Assembly (NCBI GenBank): GCA_023362775.1
Contig: JALMGJ010000002.1
Span: 71,215,414-71,279,413, forward strand
DNA length: 64,000 nucleotides
Origin: Charina bottae
Taxonomy: Eukaryota > Chordata > Lepidosauria > Squamata > Charinaidae
Direction: 5' to 3'
Within the stretch, counting starts at the first letter, position 1, and every line of letters begins with the position of its first letter. This document shows, one piece after another, positions 1 to 10,040 of the stretch. Below the pieces are notes generated by a model. That model ran no database searches. It was given only the letters and a program-made list of their open reading frames with translations, and was not told the origin of the DNA. Made by a program: the position numbers and the translations under genes.

Positions 1-24
1 ATAAAGAAGTTATAAAGTGTATCA

Positions 25-295
25 CAGGGCTTTCCAAAGTTTTCCTGCGGCGACACACCAACCGCTGTTGGTGTGTCGCCACGGGAAAACCCGGAAGTGC
101 CGCCATTGCGGCAGCGCGCAAAAACCCAGAAGCGCTGCTGCCGCTTTCGGGTTTTTGCGCTCCGCCATTGGTGTGTCGCCGCGGGAAAACCCGGAAGCGC
201 TGATGATGATCAGCGCTTCCGGGTTGTGTGGCGACACACCAGACTGTGAGTGGCGGCACACTTTTGTGTCGCGACACACAGTTTGGAAAGCTCTG
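25..295. mobile_element. hAT-type miniature element (family B), copy 1
   Basis: This 271-bp non-autonomous DNA transposon starts CAGGGCTTTCCAAAGT and ends GTTTGGAAAGCTCTG, so the ends are imperfect inverted repeats. It is flanked by a perfect 8-bp target duplication, GTGTATCA, at 17-24 and 296-303, which is the hAT signature. The interior is CpG-rich and has several self-complementary blocks built on GTGTGTCGC and CCCGGAAGCGCTG, so the single strand can fold extensively. Translations across it are incidental. Related copies lie at 29761, 41701 and 48471, and the right half of the element at 7348 is related. Confidence 0.9.
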
Positions 296-303
296 GTGTA
301 TCA

Positions 304-948
304 TAATAATAAAAAAAAACCTGTTAATTGCAGCTGCATCTCTTTGAGAGATCATTCAGGTGATGAATATTGCATTTCTTTCTTATTTCATCCCACTGCA
401 ATCAACAGCCCTATACGAAGAAATGTGATCTTGTTTCCAAAAGTCCATAAGGACGTTGTCATTTTAAGGATTCTAGAGGCTCAGATACTTTATCAATAGC
501 ATTCTCCCAGAGCAGCCTTAAGATTGATAGAAATCATAAGATGAAAATTTGAGGCTCCTGAATCATATTCTTCCAAGACTATAGTATATACTAATCATAG
601 CCAAAAGCAAGAAACTGTCCCTTAATATTTCAGGATTGGTAAGTATCTGTGATGGTACTGTAGTTGAATGTTTTCAAGTAATAATAAAAACAGGATATTT
701 TCCCATGGACTACTATGCATTTGGGCATGAAGGCTAATTATTCTCATGGCCCTGCTTGCAAGACTGCCTTATCCTAATAGATTTCCAGTCCCATGGTAGG
801 TACACACTATTTTTATTATTATTTTACTGTCTCATTCATTATACAGTAATTCACGCAATACAATTGCTCTACTTCATTTATTTCCTTACCCACAAGTAAA
901 CAAATCAAGGTAACACATGATCTGTAAATTGCCCCATAACTGCCCCTA
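304..948. other. unique intronic-type sequence, nothing recognised
   Basis: AT-rich sequence between the hAT element and the LINE fragment. No convincing coding frame, RNA gene or repeat was recognised. Confidence 0.5.
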
Positions 949-1404
949 CGAAAGTTGTAGAGAATAAAAGGGCTAAGATCCTGTGGGATTTCCAGATCCA
1001 GACAGACAGGCAGGTACTAGCCAATCAACCAGACATCGTGGTAGTAGACAAGGACCAGAAGACGGCGGTGGTGATAGATGTAGCTGTGCCAAGTGACAGC
1101 AATATCAGGAAGAAGGAGTATGAGAAGCTGGAGAAGTACCAGGGCCTGAAGGAGGAACTAGAGAGGATGTGGAAAGTGAAGGCCAAAGTGGTCCCAGGGG
1201 TGGTAGGAGCACTCGGGGCTGTGTCTCCTAAGCTGGGAGAGTGGCTCCAACAGATCCCAGGAACAACCTCAGAGCTCTCTGTCCAGAAGAGTGCAGTGCT
1301 AGGAACAGCCAAGATACTGCGCAGAACCCTCAAACTCCCAGGCCTCTGGTAGAGGACCTGAGGTTGAGGAAGACACATACCACCCATAGGGGTGAGAAGG
1401 GAAT
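949..1404 (+). pseudogene. 5'-truncated R4/Dong-like LINE, C-terminal endonuclease region
   Basis: An open frame runs from about 951 to a stop at 1352. It begins mid-protein with the segment KILWDFQIQTDR, continues through a PD motif (QPDIVVVDK) and IDVAVPSD, then KYQGLKEELERMW and a hydrophobic VVPGVVGALG stretch, and ends shortly after LGTAKILRR. This layout matches the C-terminus of LINEs that carry a restriction-like (PD-(D/E)xK type) endonuclease, such as the R4/Dong group. The reverse transcriptase is absent, so this is a dead 5'-truncated copy. About 50 bp of 3' untranslated sequence follows. The PD and D residues are visible, but I could not place the catalytic lysine with certainty. 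The clade name is from family memory. Confidence 0.65.
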
Positions 1405-3352
1405 TTTTTATATATATGTAAAAAAATCACTTCTTTTCACAAATGAGCATTCTACATGCACGTACACAAATAATTTCTTCTTCCCCCAAATCTGAAAAGC
1501 ACAAAATAGCATTAGTAGACTGTAGAATTCTATCTTGGATGCTGTTTTAGAAGTACAGATTAATTAGATGCACCTTCTCCAGTTTGGTACTGTCCATATG
1601 TACTGGGACTAAAATTCACAGTTTCACTATCCATAAACAGTAAATGCTTCTAGCGAGTATATGGTATATATGTATACTTGAATTACAACTGGTTTTACAA
1701 AAATGGATGACTTTGGCATACTTTTTATAAGAGCCATTTGTAACATAAATTAAAATAAACATAATTTAACATACTTAAGTCTTACCTGTGTTAGACTGTA
1801 ACATAGTTCAACTATCATTTGTCCTTAACACTTCTTAGGGGTAATTAGATATTTCTTATAGAGAAATCTCAGCACCTCACAAACAACTACAGTTCCCAAG
1901 ATTCAAAAAAAGTATATGGATAGGAAATAAGTATGTAAAACTGGTCTAAGTATGTAGCATAAAAAGAGATCTAAACCCTAAAGTTGTTGATGTCTTGTTC
2001 TCAAATTTGAAGAGCAGTTAGAAGCTTAGGTGGATCAGAAGACAGTCAAGAATCCAGCAAAATCAGAGCAATTTAATTGGTATTTCTTCCTTCCAAATAT
2101 GTTTATGTGGAGTTAAGAACAACTGAGCTCAGTATGTAAGCACTAATTTATTTAAATCTAAACATGCACAGATTGGGCTAGTAGTGATAATATAAACCAG
2201 CCTTCTCTAACATGATGCCTACCAGATGTGTTCAGAGAATAGCTTCCAGCCATTCTGGAATTTGTAGCCCCAATACATCAAGAGGGCATCAGCTTGAGAA
2301 AAACTAACATAAACAAATGGCAAAATGTTTAGAATTTCTACTTAACCCTACTTTATTATTGAGTGTTGTGAAATAAGGTTTTCTCATAAACTTTTTAAAA
2401 TTACTTGCTTTTAGCTGCTATTATGTTTTTTTTATCTCTAACAATAACCTATAGATGAGTTGCTGCTTCATATCACCTCACATATGGCCCTAGTTAAGCT
2501 ATAATGTGGTTGGTTGGTTTCTGGCTTAAAATGATGTGTGAATCCATCCATTATGTGTGACCTGGGCTATGTTCAACAAAAACTAAAAATCCTTGTTTAG
2601 ACCAATGTTATTGCTTTATACTTTCAGTTGCCAAGCATCGAGTAAACCAAATAACATATATAATTATAATGCATAAAGTGGAGATGGATTAGACAGCTCA
2701 ATTTGGGCAGTGCTGAACAAGTGAGGGGATTCACTTGTAGAGCTGAACCTGCTAGCTGAAGTTATGTTAACTATTCAGTTATGAAGGCCTGAAAGTTCAA
2801 CCAAAAAAGGATAAGAACTTTTGAATCACAGCTAGCCAGTCAATTAATCAACATCACCAAAGTGCATTTCTCAGTAGATAAAATTCACAGATAAGGTAAT
2901 GCATGGCATCAGTAGAGCCCAATAACAAGATACACTTTCATTAGTCATTATTAGAACTGCATATAACCCCCAAACCTCCATATAACCTTTCCTAAAGCCT
3001 CTGGAAACTCTTCCAATCATAATTGCAAACATTTGAGATTAAAACTATAGTGTAAACACTCTAGGCTAAATATCAGTTAGGATGATTTCCCCCCTCTCAT
3101 TCTTGGACACCACGGTTACCCATCCCTAAATTACAACAGCGTATGAACTTGAGGGCTTTCAGAGGTTTATCTTCTACAACAGCCACTCTTGGTACTTCAC
3201 AGAGGGAATGTTTTATTCTAAGCAGTGAAGAGTAAAATACAACCTTTGATTTAATATAATGGAATTATCATACAAGGAACTACCTGAAATGAGGGGAGAC
3301 TGCAAAAGCTTAATAATAAACCATTCTACCAAAGAACATCTATTCTAAAAAC
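1405..3352. other. unique intronic-type sequence with one possible old repeat
   Basis: AT-rich, no exon recognised. Around 2200-2300 there is a weakly palindromic stretch (GATGCC...GGCATC) that resembles an old miniature element, but I could not fix its ends. Confidence 0.4.
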
Positions 3353-3412
3353 GTTGATGCAAAGTGTCTATGAAGGTTCTCAGTCATCCAGGTGGAATTG
3401 TCTGTAGCTTGA

Positions 3413-3535
3413 ATCATGTCAACTGGATTTCTATTTTCTCAGTGGAAACGTTTCGCTCCTTATCCAAGGAGCTTCTTCAGTCTGAGCAAAGTTAGTAAGG
3501 GAATCCTTAAATATGTTTCTACGGTGGCTGTGTGA
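3413..3535 (-). ncRNA. hammerhead-like ribozyme motif in PLE 3' terminus
   Basis: Read on the minus strand (the sense of the RT gene), this repeats the motif described at 5341-5389: a CUGAAGA core, a perfect GCUCCUU/AAGGAGC stem, GAAA, then ACGUUU and a CUCAG/CUGAG pairing. It lies downstream of the RT-GIY-YIG frame, where PLE pseudo-LTRs are known to carry minimal hammerheads. Activity is not shown. One extra A sits between the core and stem II. Confidence 0.55.
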
Positions 3536-3579
3536 CCTTGCACCTGGGGCTAGGTCATGGTTATTTTGAGATGTTATTT

Positions 3580-5283
3580 CTAAGTCCCTTTATCATCTAA
3601 AGGAGGATCGTTAAGATTACCATGGTGCTGTTGAGCTTGCGAAATGGTCTTAATCTTCCTAGGCACAGAAGACAAAGCAGGAAGGAAAATAGGGGAAAGA
3701 TTGTGCCTGAGGCCCCCACCTCTATTCAAGGAAGGATTTTCCAAGTTGGCATAAATGGATTCCTTGACCCCTCTCTCAAACCACCTATCTTCTCTGTCTA
3801 AAATGTGAACATTAATGTCCTCAAATGAGTGTCCTTTTTCCTTTAGATGAAGATAAACTGCTGACTCTGGTCCTGTGTTGTTACTTCTCCTGTGTTCGGC
3901 AATCCTCCTGTACAAAGGTTGTTTGGTTTCTCCAATGTAGAGTTCAGAGCACTCCTCACTGCACTGGATTGCATAAACTACATTGCTTTTCTTGTGTTTT
4001 GGAGTTTGATCTTTGGGGTGTACAAGCCTCTGTCTCAGTGTGTTGGTGGGTTTGAAATATACAGGTATGTGGTGTTTGCCAAATATCCTTTTTATCTTTT
4101 CAGACACGCCAGCCATGTAAGGAATGACCAGGTTCTTCCGTTTACTCTGAGTCTCAGCCCTATCTGTCGCTGTTTTAGGTCTGGTAGATTTAGATTTAGT
4201 GAAGGCCCAATTTGGATATCCACAGGCCTTCAGAGCTGTTCTCAGGTGCTGATTTTCATTCTTTTTGGAATCCATGGAGGTGGGGATGGTTTCTGCTCTG
4301 TGTGACAATGTCCTGATGACTCCTAGTTTGTGCTGCAGTGGATGGTGGGAGTCAAACATCAGACATTGATCTGTGTGTGTGGGTTTCCTGTAGATCCCTA
4401 TTTCTAGCTTGCCACCGGTCCCAATGAGGACTTCACAGTCTAGGAATGCCAGTCTGTTGTCCTTGGTGTCTTCTCTGGTGAACCTAATGTTGGCATCTAT
4501 AGTGTTTATATGGTCTGTGAAGGCCTGTACTTCCTGGGCCTTGATTTTGACCCAGGTGTCATCCACATACCTAAACCAGTGGGTGGGCACCGTTCCCTGG
4601 AATGTGTTGAGTGCTTTCTTCTCCACTTCTTCCATGTATAAATTGGCCACAATGGGTGACACAGGAGAACCCATGGCACAGCCATGTTTTTGTCTGTAAA
4701 AGTCACCTCTGTATGAGAAATAAGTGGTGTTAAGACACAGGTCCAGAAGATGGCAGATCTGGTTTGGGTTGAGATGGTTTCTCCTTTCAAGGGTGCTGTC
4801 CTCTTCTAGTCTCTTCCTGACAGCGGATAGAGCATGAGTGGTGGGGATGCTGGTGAAAAGGGAGGACACATCGAAGGAGACCATAGTTTCATCTGTATCC
4901 AGTTTCAGGATCTTTGCTTTGGAAACAAATTCTTCCGAATTATGGATGTGGTGTTCAGAGTGTCCAACTAGAGGTGCTAGTATGGTAGAGAGGTGTTTGG
5001 CAATGTTGTATGTTACCGAATTAATGTTGCTGACTATGGGTCGGAGGGGTGTTCCTTCCTTGTGGATCTTAGGAAGTCCGTAGATGCAGGGGATGGCTTC
5101 TCCAGGATACAGACGGTGGTAGGTAATCCTATCGATGGAGCCATCATGTTCCAATTGTTTCAAACTGTCTATTACCTTTTTCTTGTAATTGCTGGTGGGG
5201 TCTCTTTTCAGTTTTTCATATGTATGGTGATCTTCCAAAAGTGAGGTAATTTTATTGTGGTAGTCTGCAGTGTTTAGAACCAC
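3580..5283 (-). CDS. Penelope-like reverse transcriptase / GIY-YIG endonuclease, N-truncated
   Basis: An uninterrupted 567-codon frame. In order, it shows the RT finger motif (YGLPKIHKEGTPLRPIVS, residues about 69-86), motif A (SFDVSSLFTSIP, about 137), motif B (GCAMGSPVSPIVANLYME), the catalytic YVDD box (FRYVDDTWV), and LAFLDCEV. A linker (LVIPYMAGVSEKIKRIF) follows, then a C-terminal GIY-YIG nuclease (NVVYAIQC...LYIGETKQPLYRR...HRR) ending RGGGLRHNLSP. PLE proteins use the nuclease to nick target DNA and the RT to copy their RNA there. Full PLE proteins are longer at the N-terminus. Here that part is missing and the first Met is simply the first in frame after the breakpoint. An open frame across RT and nuclease suggests a fairly recent insertion, but the truncated copy is unlikely to be autonomous. 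Confidence 0.9.
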   Translation of the reverse strand: MVLNTADYHNKITSLLEDHHTYEKLKRDPTSNYKKKVIDSLKQLEHDGSIDRITYHRLYPGEAIPCIYGLPKIHKEGTPLRPIVSNINSVTYNIAKHLSTILAPLVGHSEHHIHNSEEFVSKAKILKLDTDETMVSFDVSSLFTSIPTTHALSAVRKRLEEDSTLERRNHLNPNQICHLLDLCLNTTYFSYRGDFYRQKHGCAMGSPVSPIVANLYMEEVEKKALNTFQGTVPTHWFRYVDDTWVKIKAQEVQAFTDHINTIDANIRFTREDTKDNRLAFLDCEVLIGTGGKLEIGIYRKPTHTDQCLMFDSHHPLQHKLGVIRTLSHRAETIPTSMDSKKNENQHLRTALKACGYPNWAFTKSKSTRPKTATDRAETQSKRKNLVIPYMAGVSEKIKRIFGKHHIPVYFKPTNTLRQRLVHPKDQTPKHKKSNVVYAIQCSEECSELYIGETKQPLYRRIAEHRRSNNTGPESAVYLHLKEKGHSFEDINVHILDREDRWFERGVKESIYANLENPSLNRGGGLRHNLSPIFLPALSSVPRKIKTISQAQQHHGNLNDPPLDDKGT

Positions 5284-5340
5284 TGTACATCTTCACACAG
5301 CCACCTAGAAACATATTTAAGGATTCCCTTACTAACTTTG

Positions 5341-5389
5341 CTCAGACTGAAGAAGCTCCTTGGATAAGGAGCGAAACGTTTCCACTGAG
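5341..5389 (+). ncRNA. hammerhead-like ribozyme motif in inverted PLE 5' terminus
   Basis: Core CTGAAGA lies at 5347-5353 and an extra A at 5354. Stem II is GCTCCTT (5355-5361) paired with AAGGAGC (5366-5372) over the loop GGAT. GAA follows at 5373-5375 and the self-complementary ACGT at 5376-5379. The expected cleavage would be after T5380. CTCAG (5341-5345) can pair with CTGAG (5385-5389) as stem I. The very short helix III is typical of PLE hammerheads, which are thought to act as dimers. Here the motif is antisense to the RT gene because this terminus is inverted. Confidence 0.55.
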
Positions 5390-5415
5390 AAAATAGAAAT
5401 CCAGTTGATGCAAAG

Positions 5416-6950
5416 GAATCAGACAGATTCACGGACAATAGGAATAAGGTCTGATACCTCCATATAACCTTCATGTTCAAAGGTAGCATAACTTTGCATG
5501 CAGATGCAGAATTGTGGGTGTCTGAAAACATCAGGCTGGCACTGTTAGAAACAACATGGTGGACTAGGTACAATTTTGATGCCATCAAGTAGGTTTCTTC
5601 TCATGCTTATATTCGTTTCTGTATACTTTTAATCATTATCCAGACAGCAGATAGAGAGAACATACTATTTTCATTATTTTCCATTGCAAATAAATTGTTG
5701 CTGATGGTTGCTAGTGGTAATAGCGGTTCACAGCACTTTCCTGATAACAAGACAATCCACATGTGTAAGCTAAAAATGTACTCTGTCAAGTCAGAAATGT
5801 ATGAAGAAGAGGGCTATATCTAGACTACAACTAGGGGAAAAGTCTTAACTACAACTTCAGTCTAATCTCTTAGGCAGAAAACAAGCTCTCCTGCCCTATA
5901 TCCTTTGTCTGTATACTGTATGTTTATGTCAAATTTAAATAGAGGAGTAAAAAGCCTATGGAAAGTGTAACCTCTCTCTCAGATGGCCTGGGAACCATTC
6001 AAAGTATTTGGATAATGAACAGTTTGGATAAAGAAGATTGTGATTCATTGGGTTCATGTTAAAACTGACTATTAGGAAGACATACACAATGATGGTGGAT
6101 TAAGCCGGGTAGCTGAAGTTCACAGGGAGTGGAGAAGAGGGAATCCTGCTCACAATTTTTAAATGTTTTGGTTCAGAAAATTCTTTGTTTTACCAATCAC
6201 AAAATTCCAAGCAGAGAGACACAAAACCAAGAATAATTTTGTATGGAGAGAATGTAGTTTGTACATGGGACTGCCCAAACAAAACACATGGTATGTAACT
6301 ACTTACTAGCAACCTTACTAATTCAATTATCAGATCCAAGCAGGATTAAGTGTCAAAGATGGGGCATATCCTCCACACCTCGGAAAGTCATGGGTTTCAA
6401 TTCCTTTGAACATCTAAAGCCAATATCACTCTGAGAGAGCACAGGACGCATGCCAAATAAAAACAGACACAACAACACATGGTTCATCAATCTGTTTAAC
6501 ACTGAAGCTGGAGACCTTAAAAATCTTAGCCTAGGCACAGAGGTTTTCTTTTTCTTTTTTTAAACAGTTTTATCTACTGCTTTGCAATTTAACAAATGCC
6601 CAAAGCAGTAAATAAAAAAAGGAAACATGCCTATCATTTAAAAAACAACACACAAATCCATTTCGTACTAAGCTCTATGAAAGGAGACACCAGATGCCAC
6701 AAATCAACCCACCCTTGTACTAGTAACTTAACTTGTATACTTAAAGGATTCCTTCACCTAAATTTCATCTTTTGTTGGGGAGAGCTAACATGAAGTGGGG
6801 ATAATTAGTTTTTACACACAAGGGAGACTGACCTGGCCTCTGCACAGGTAAGCCTACCATATTAGTTTCTGAGGTTTCCACTGACACACTTATGCTGGAG
6901 CAGCACAGGCAACAGATGGTTTCAAGCTTCCCATGTGTAAGGCTGTGATG
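5416..6950. other. unique intronic-type sequence, nothing recognised
   Basis: No exon or identifiable repeat was found in this stretch on either strand. Confidence 0.4.
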
Positions 6951-7197
6951 GATTCTGGAGCTGAGGAAGGAGGGAGCGCATTCCAAGGAGATAAGCGCAT
7001 TCCAAGGAGATAAACAGCCTTGAGAACCTTGGCAGGCAAACAAAGAAAGCTAGAGTAGCCCTTCCCTAGAGTCCCTGGAGTATTTCCCCTTAGGTCAGTT
7101 AGGATAGCTTCAGTCTGGCAAGATTCTGTCTGTATGGTTATACAAATAAAGAACTGATAGTCTGAATACACTGACTCGCCTCTGTTCCTGGGCTGAC
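6951..7197 (+). repeat. possible solo LTR (family shared with 28530-28769)
   Basis: Shares segments with 28530-28769: a GAGCGCATTCC block, CCCTAGAGTCCCTGGAGT, TTAGTCTGGCAAGATTCTGT-like sequence, and an AATAAAG polyadenylation-type signal about 50-60 bp before the 3' end. This layout fits a short LTR with U3-R-U5, but no target duplication was confirmed. A 20-bp block, GCGCATTCCAAGGAGATAA, is duplicated within it at about 6976-7013. Confidence 0.4.
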
Positions 7198-7277
7198 CGG
7201 GAAAAAGGCAATATATACCTAACTATTATTTAATGAATAAGATGTGTTAATTAATGCATCTAGCATTTCAATTCTTG

Positions 7278-7345
7278 TGCCTCACAAAATCACAGAATTG
7301 GAAAGGACCATTCAGCCAATTGAGTGCAACCTTCTGGACTACAGG
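7278..7345 (-). repeat. CR1 LINE 3' tail fragment
   Basis: The motif AATCACAGAATTGGAAAGGACC and the following CCAATTGAGTGCAACC are the reverse complement of a CR1 3' end. The fragment stops at the hAT left end. Confidence 0.6.
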
Positions 7346-7347
7346 AT

Positions 7348-7750
7348 TCACTAAAGCAGGGGTACCCAACCTTTTTGGCACCAGGGACCGGTCGTGGAAG
7401 ACAATTTTTCCATGGACCGGGGGGGGGGGGGCTTTGCAGGCGGGAGCCAATCACACGGACTGGTGGGCGGAGCTTGCAGGTGGGAGCCAATTGCGCAGAT
7501 GGGGGCGGGGTTTGCAGGCGGGAGCCAATCACGCGGACCACCACCGCTCACCTGCTGTGCGGCCCACTTCCTAACAGGCCGCGTCGTTGCCGTCCTGGTG
7601 TGCCGCTCAAAAACCCGGAAGCGCTGATGGCCCGCTGCCGTGCGTGGCGGCAGCGGCGCGCCACCAGCACTTCCAGGTTTCCGCACGACACACCTGGGCC
7701 CCGCAGGCGACACAGTACTGTGTCGCGACACACAGTTTGGAGAGCTATGC
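7348..7750. mobile_element. chimeric hAT miniature element (left end family A, right end family B)
   Basis: The left end, CAGGGGTACCCAACCTTTTTGG followed by CACCAGGGACCGG, belongs to family A, also seen at 44800. From about 7577 the sequence switches to family B, with AAAACCCGGAAGCGCTGATG, GTGTCGCGACACACAGTTTGG and the right end AGAGCTATG. The flanking octamers CACTAAAG and CATTAGAC agree at only 5 of 8 positions, so the copy is old or formed by recombination of two elements. Three spaced GGGAGCCAAT motifs lie at about 7442, 7482 and 7520. Confidence 0.7.
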
Positions 7751-7759
7751 ATTAGACTC

Positions 7760-8640
7760 TGTTCTCAGCCTGCCATGTCTAACCCCCATTTAAGACTAAT
7801 GTCCCAATACTGGATCACATCCGCACATCCATGTGGATCACACCAGGCACCACACTATAGCTACACTGCTGGAAGCCAGCATAAGGTGGCTTTTACTTGC
7901 AGCTTGATGGATTGAGTTTATCTTTTATTTTCAATGAAAATATGGATCAGAGTTACTTTTTAAACTGCAAATGTCTTTTTATTAGAATACACAATATTTT
8001 TATTTCCTGTATGATCAATATCTAGTTCTTGTCACTTTCACATGATTATGTTTCTTTGCTCACTGCACAGAGTACAACGCTCAGGGAAGGATCTCCTCCC
8101 ACCCAGTGCACATTTTTGAAGAGCAGAGATATTTTTAGACTAGCTTGCACAACAGATTATTGTTCTGTTATCTTGGGGGGGGGGGAAGAGAGAGAGAGAA
8201 AGAAAGAAGCAATTGTCTAAGCTAAAATTATTTCTGCCTTATTTCTGTGAAGCAGAAAACCTTGGGTCTGGTAAGTCTGTGGCATGATTTTCTGCCAATG
8301 CTAAACAAAATGATCTCTGATGTCAGAGGATGCATTTATTCCCACCAGTCAACATGGATTGGGAAGAAAAGCTTTTCTGTCCATGTTTCTATTCTCCTTT
8401 TGGAGATACAAATTCAGATTCTAGGTATCAGTCACACTACTCTGAGTAATATTTTTCTTAAGCTACCTGTTTGTACCAATAGACTCTCCAGTCAAAGATC
8501 CAAACAACACTAGGTTTTCCTCCAGTCGAGTTTCATTCTTCATGCCAGTAATTTTCTTGGCAATAAAACATTAAATCTAAACTAAAAAAATACAAAACCA
8601 AACCAAATTCTTTCAGTAAGCAGTATCAGTGGCCATGAAA
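7760..8640. other. unique intronic-type sequence with short homopolymers
   Basis: Contains a poly-G run near 8174-8186 followed by (GA)n. No exon was recognised. Confidence 0.4.
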
Positions 8641-10040
8641 GGGAAGAGTTGGGTTCTTGGCGCACTCTGAGCTTGATTGTTTTCTTGCAGACTTCTTATT
8701 ACCAGGTTAAGTAATATCAGTGCGAGGGAAAGTGGGGTGCTGGCTCTTTATATATAGTAGTTTGCCCCACCAGTCTTGGTGGGGGTGTGGCCTCCTTGAT
8801 GGTTCCTTGAATAGGGTATTGTTTCTTCCCTGTTTGGTTATCTGGGTGTGGGCTGCTAGAGAGGATGTGTTCTAGCTGTTCGTCTCCTTCCTAGGCTTTG
8901 GATTGTATCTTTTAAATTGTATGTAAATGGAATTTATCTCTGTCTATTGATGGCTGATTTGTGTAAATGCCAAGCTTCCAGGAATTCCTTAGCATTTTTG
9001 GATTTGGCTTAATCTAAAATGTTCAGTTTCCCAGTTGAAACTGTGGTTGAGTCTGTCCATGAGTTGCAAAATTATGGAGTTTTTCTCATATCTTCTGACT
9101 GTCAGTTGGTGTTCTTGGATGCAAACTGACAATCTTCTACCTGGGTATCCTACATCGTAGCTGTTGCAGTCCTTACATAATATGTTGTAGATGACTCCTG
9201 TATTTTCTTCTTTGATTACTAGGTCTTTTAGAGGGATTTTGTTAGTTTATGTGCTACAGTTATGCCAAGTGGTTGTAGTAGACCACTGGTTGTCTCAGAG
9301 ATGTTTTTGATATACGGGGTTGTTATCTTTTTCATAGGTTGTACTGGTTGTGTTGCAGTGGGTTGTGTAATAAGACATTTTTTGATGAAATTGCATGGGT
9401 ATCTGTTGTGTTGGAAGATGTTGTATGGGTGGTCTGCTTCCTCTTTTGGCATTTGGGGTTACTGTGGTGTCTTTGTGCTTGTCTGAATGATGTTTTTATG
9501 CAGCTTCTCTTGTAGGCAGATGGGTCGTGGCTTTGGTAGTAAACCACTCAATAGGTATCGCTGCTTCTAGATGTTGCACCAGGGTCTCAGCTATGAATCC
9601 TGAGAGTGGTAATCCCATGTGTGTTCCTCTGATTCACTGGTACGGTATATTTGTCCATTGAACTGAAAGTAAGTGGTGAGGCAAAGGTCAATGAATTCCA
9701 TGAATCTGGGTATTTCAATTTTAGTGTATTTTGTTAGGTTAGGTGTGTTGTGTAGTACAGTAATGCTGCAATGGATTCTATTGCTAATTCTGGATCTATG
9801 GACGTGAAGAGTGTTGTGACATCAAGTGAAACCATAATTTCATCCTCTTTTGTTCTTAGGTCCTTGATTTTCTGGAGTCACTGTAATGGTGACTTGATAA
9901 GAGTATTTGCTCCCATCTTTGAGATGTCCATGTTTTCTGGCAAGGTCTGTGGCTATGTTGTATGTTGGGGTCCCTAGTAGTGATATGGCTGAACAAAGTG
10001 GTGTGTTGGGCTTGTGTTAATGTTGAGTATTATTTCAAAA
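8640..10040 (-). pseudogene. decayed second Penelope-like element (RT/GIY-YIG relic)
   Basis: Broken minus-strand frames carry PLE hallmarks. In protein order there is a TPTYNIA piece of the RT fingers, then PRFMEFIDLCLTTYFQFNGQIYR, the pre-nuclease segment TTPYIKNISETTSGLLQPLGITVAHK (about 9250-9330), and a degenerate GIY-YIG region around 9110-9200 where YIG has become YDVG. The YVDD region is deleted, and stops and frameshifts are frequent. It is much more diverged than the 3365-5403 copy and belongs to another PLE lineage. The ends were not defined exactly. Confidence 0.7.

Larger units (their letters stand above)
3365..5403 (-). mobile_element. Penelope-like element (Neptune-type), truncated, with inverted termini
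   Basis: A single PLE insertion of about 2.04 kb. The 12-bp GTTGATGCAAAG occurs at 3353-3364 and 5404-5415. Its first bases could also derive from the element, so the target duplication is 7 to 12 bp. The body encodes RT plus a GIY-YIG domain on the minus strand. The terminal sequence at 3366-3533 recurs as its reverse complement at about 5296-5403, so the two pseudo-LTR pieces are inverted. The protein starts abruptly inside the RT next to the right terminus, so the copy is 5'-truncated. Confidence 0.9.
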
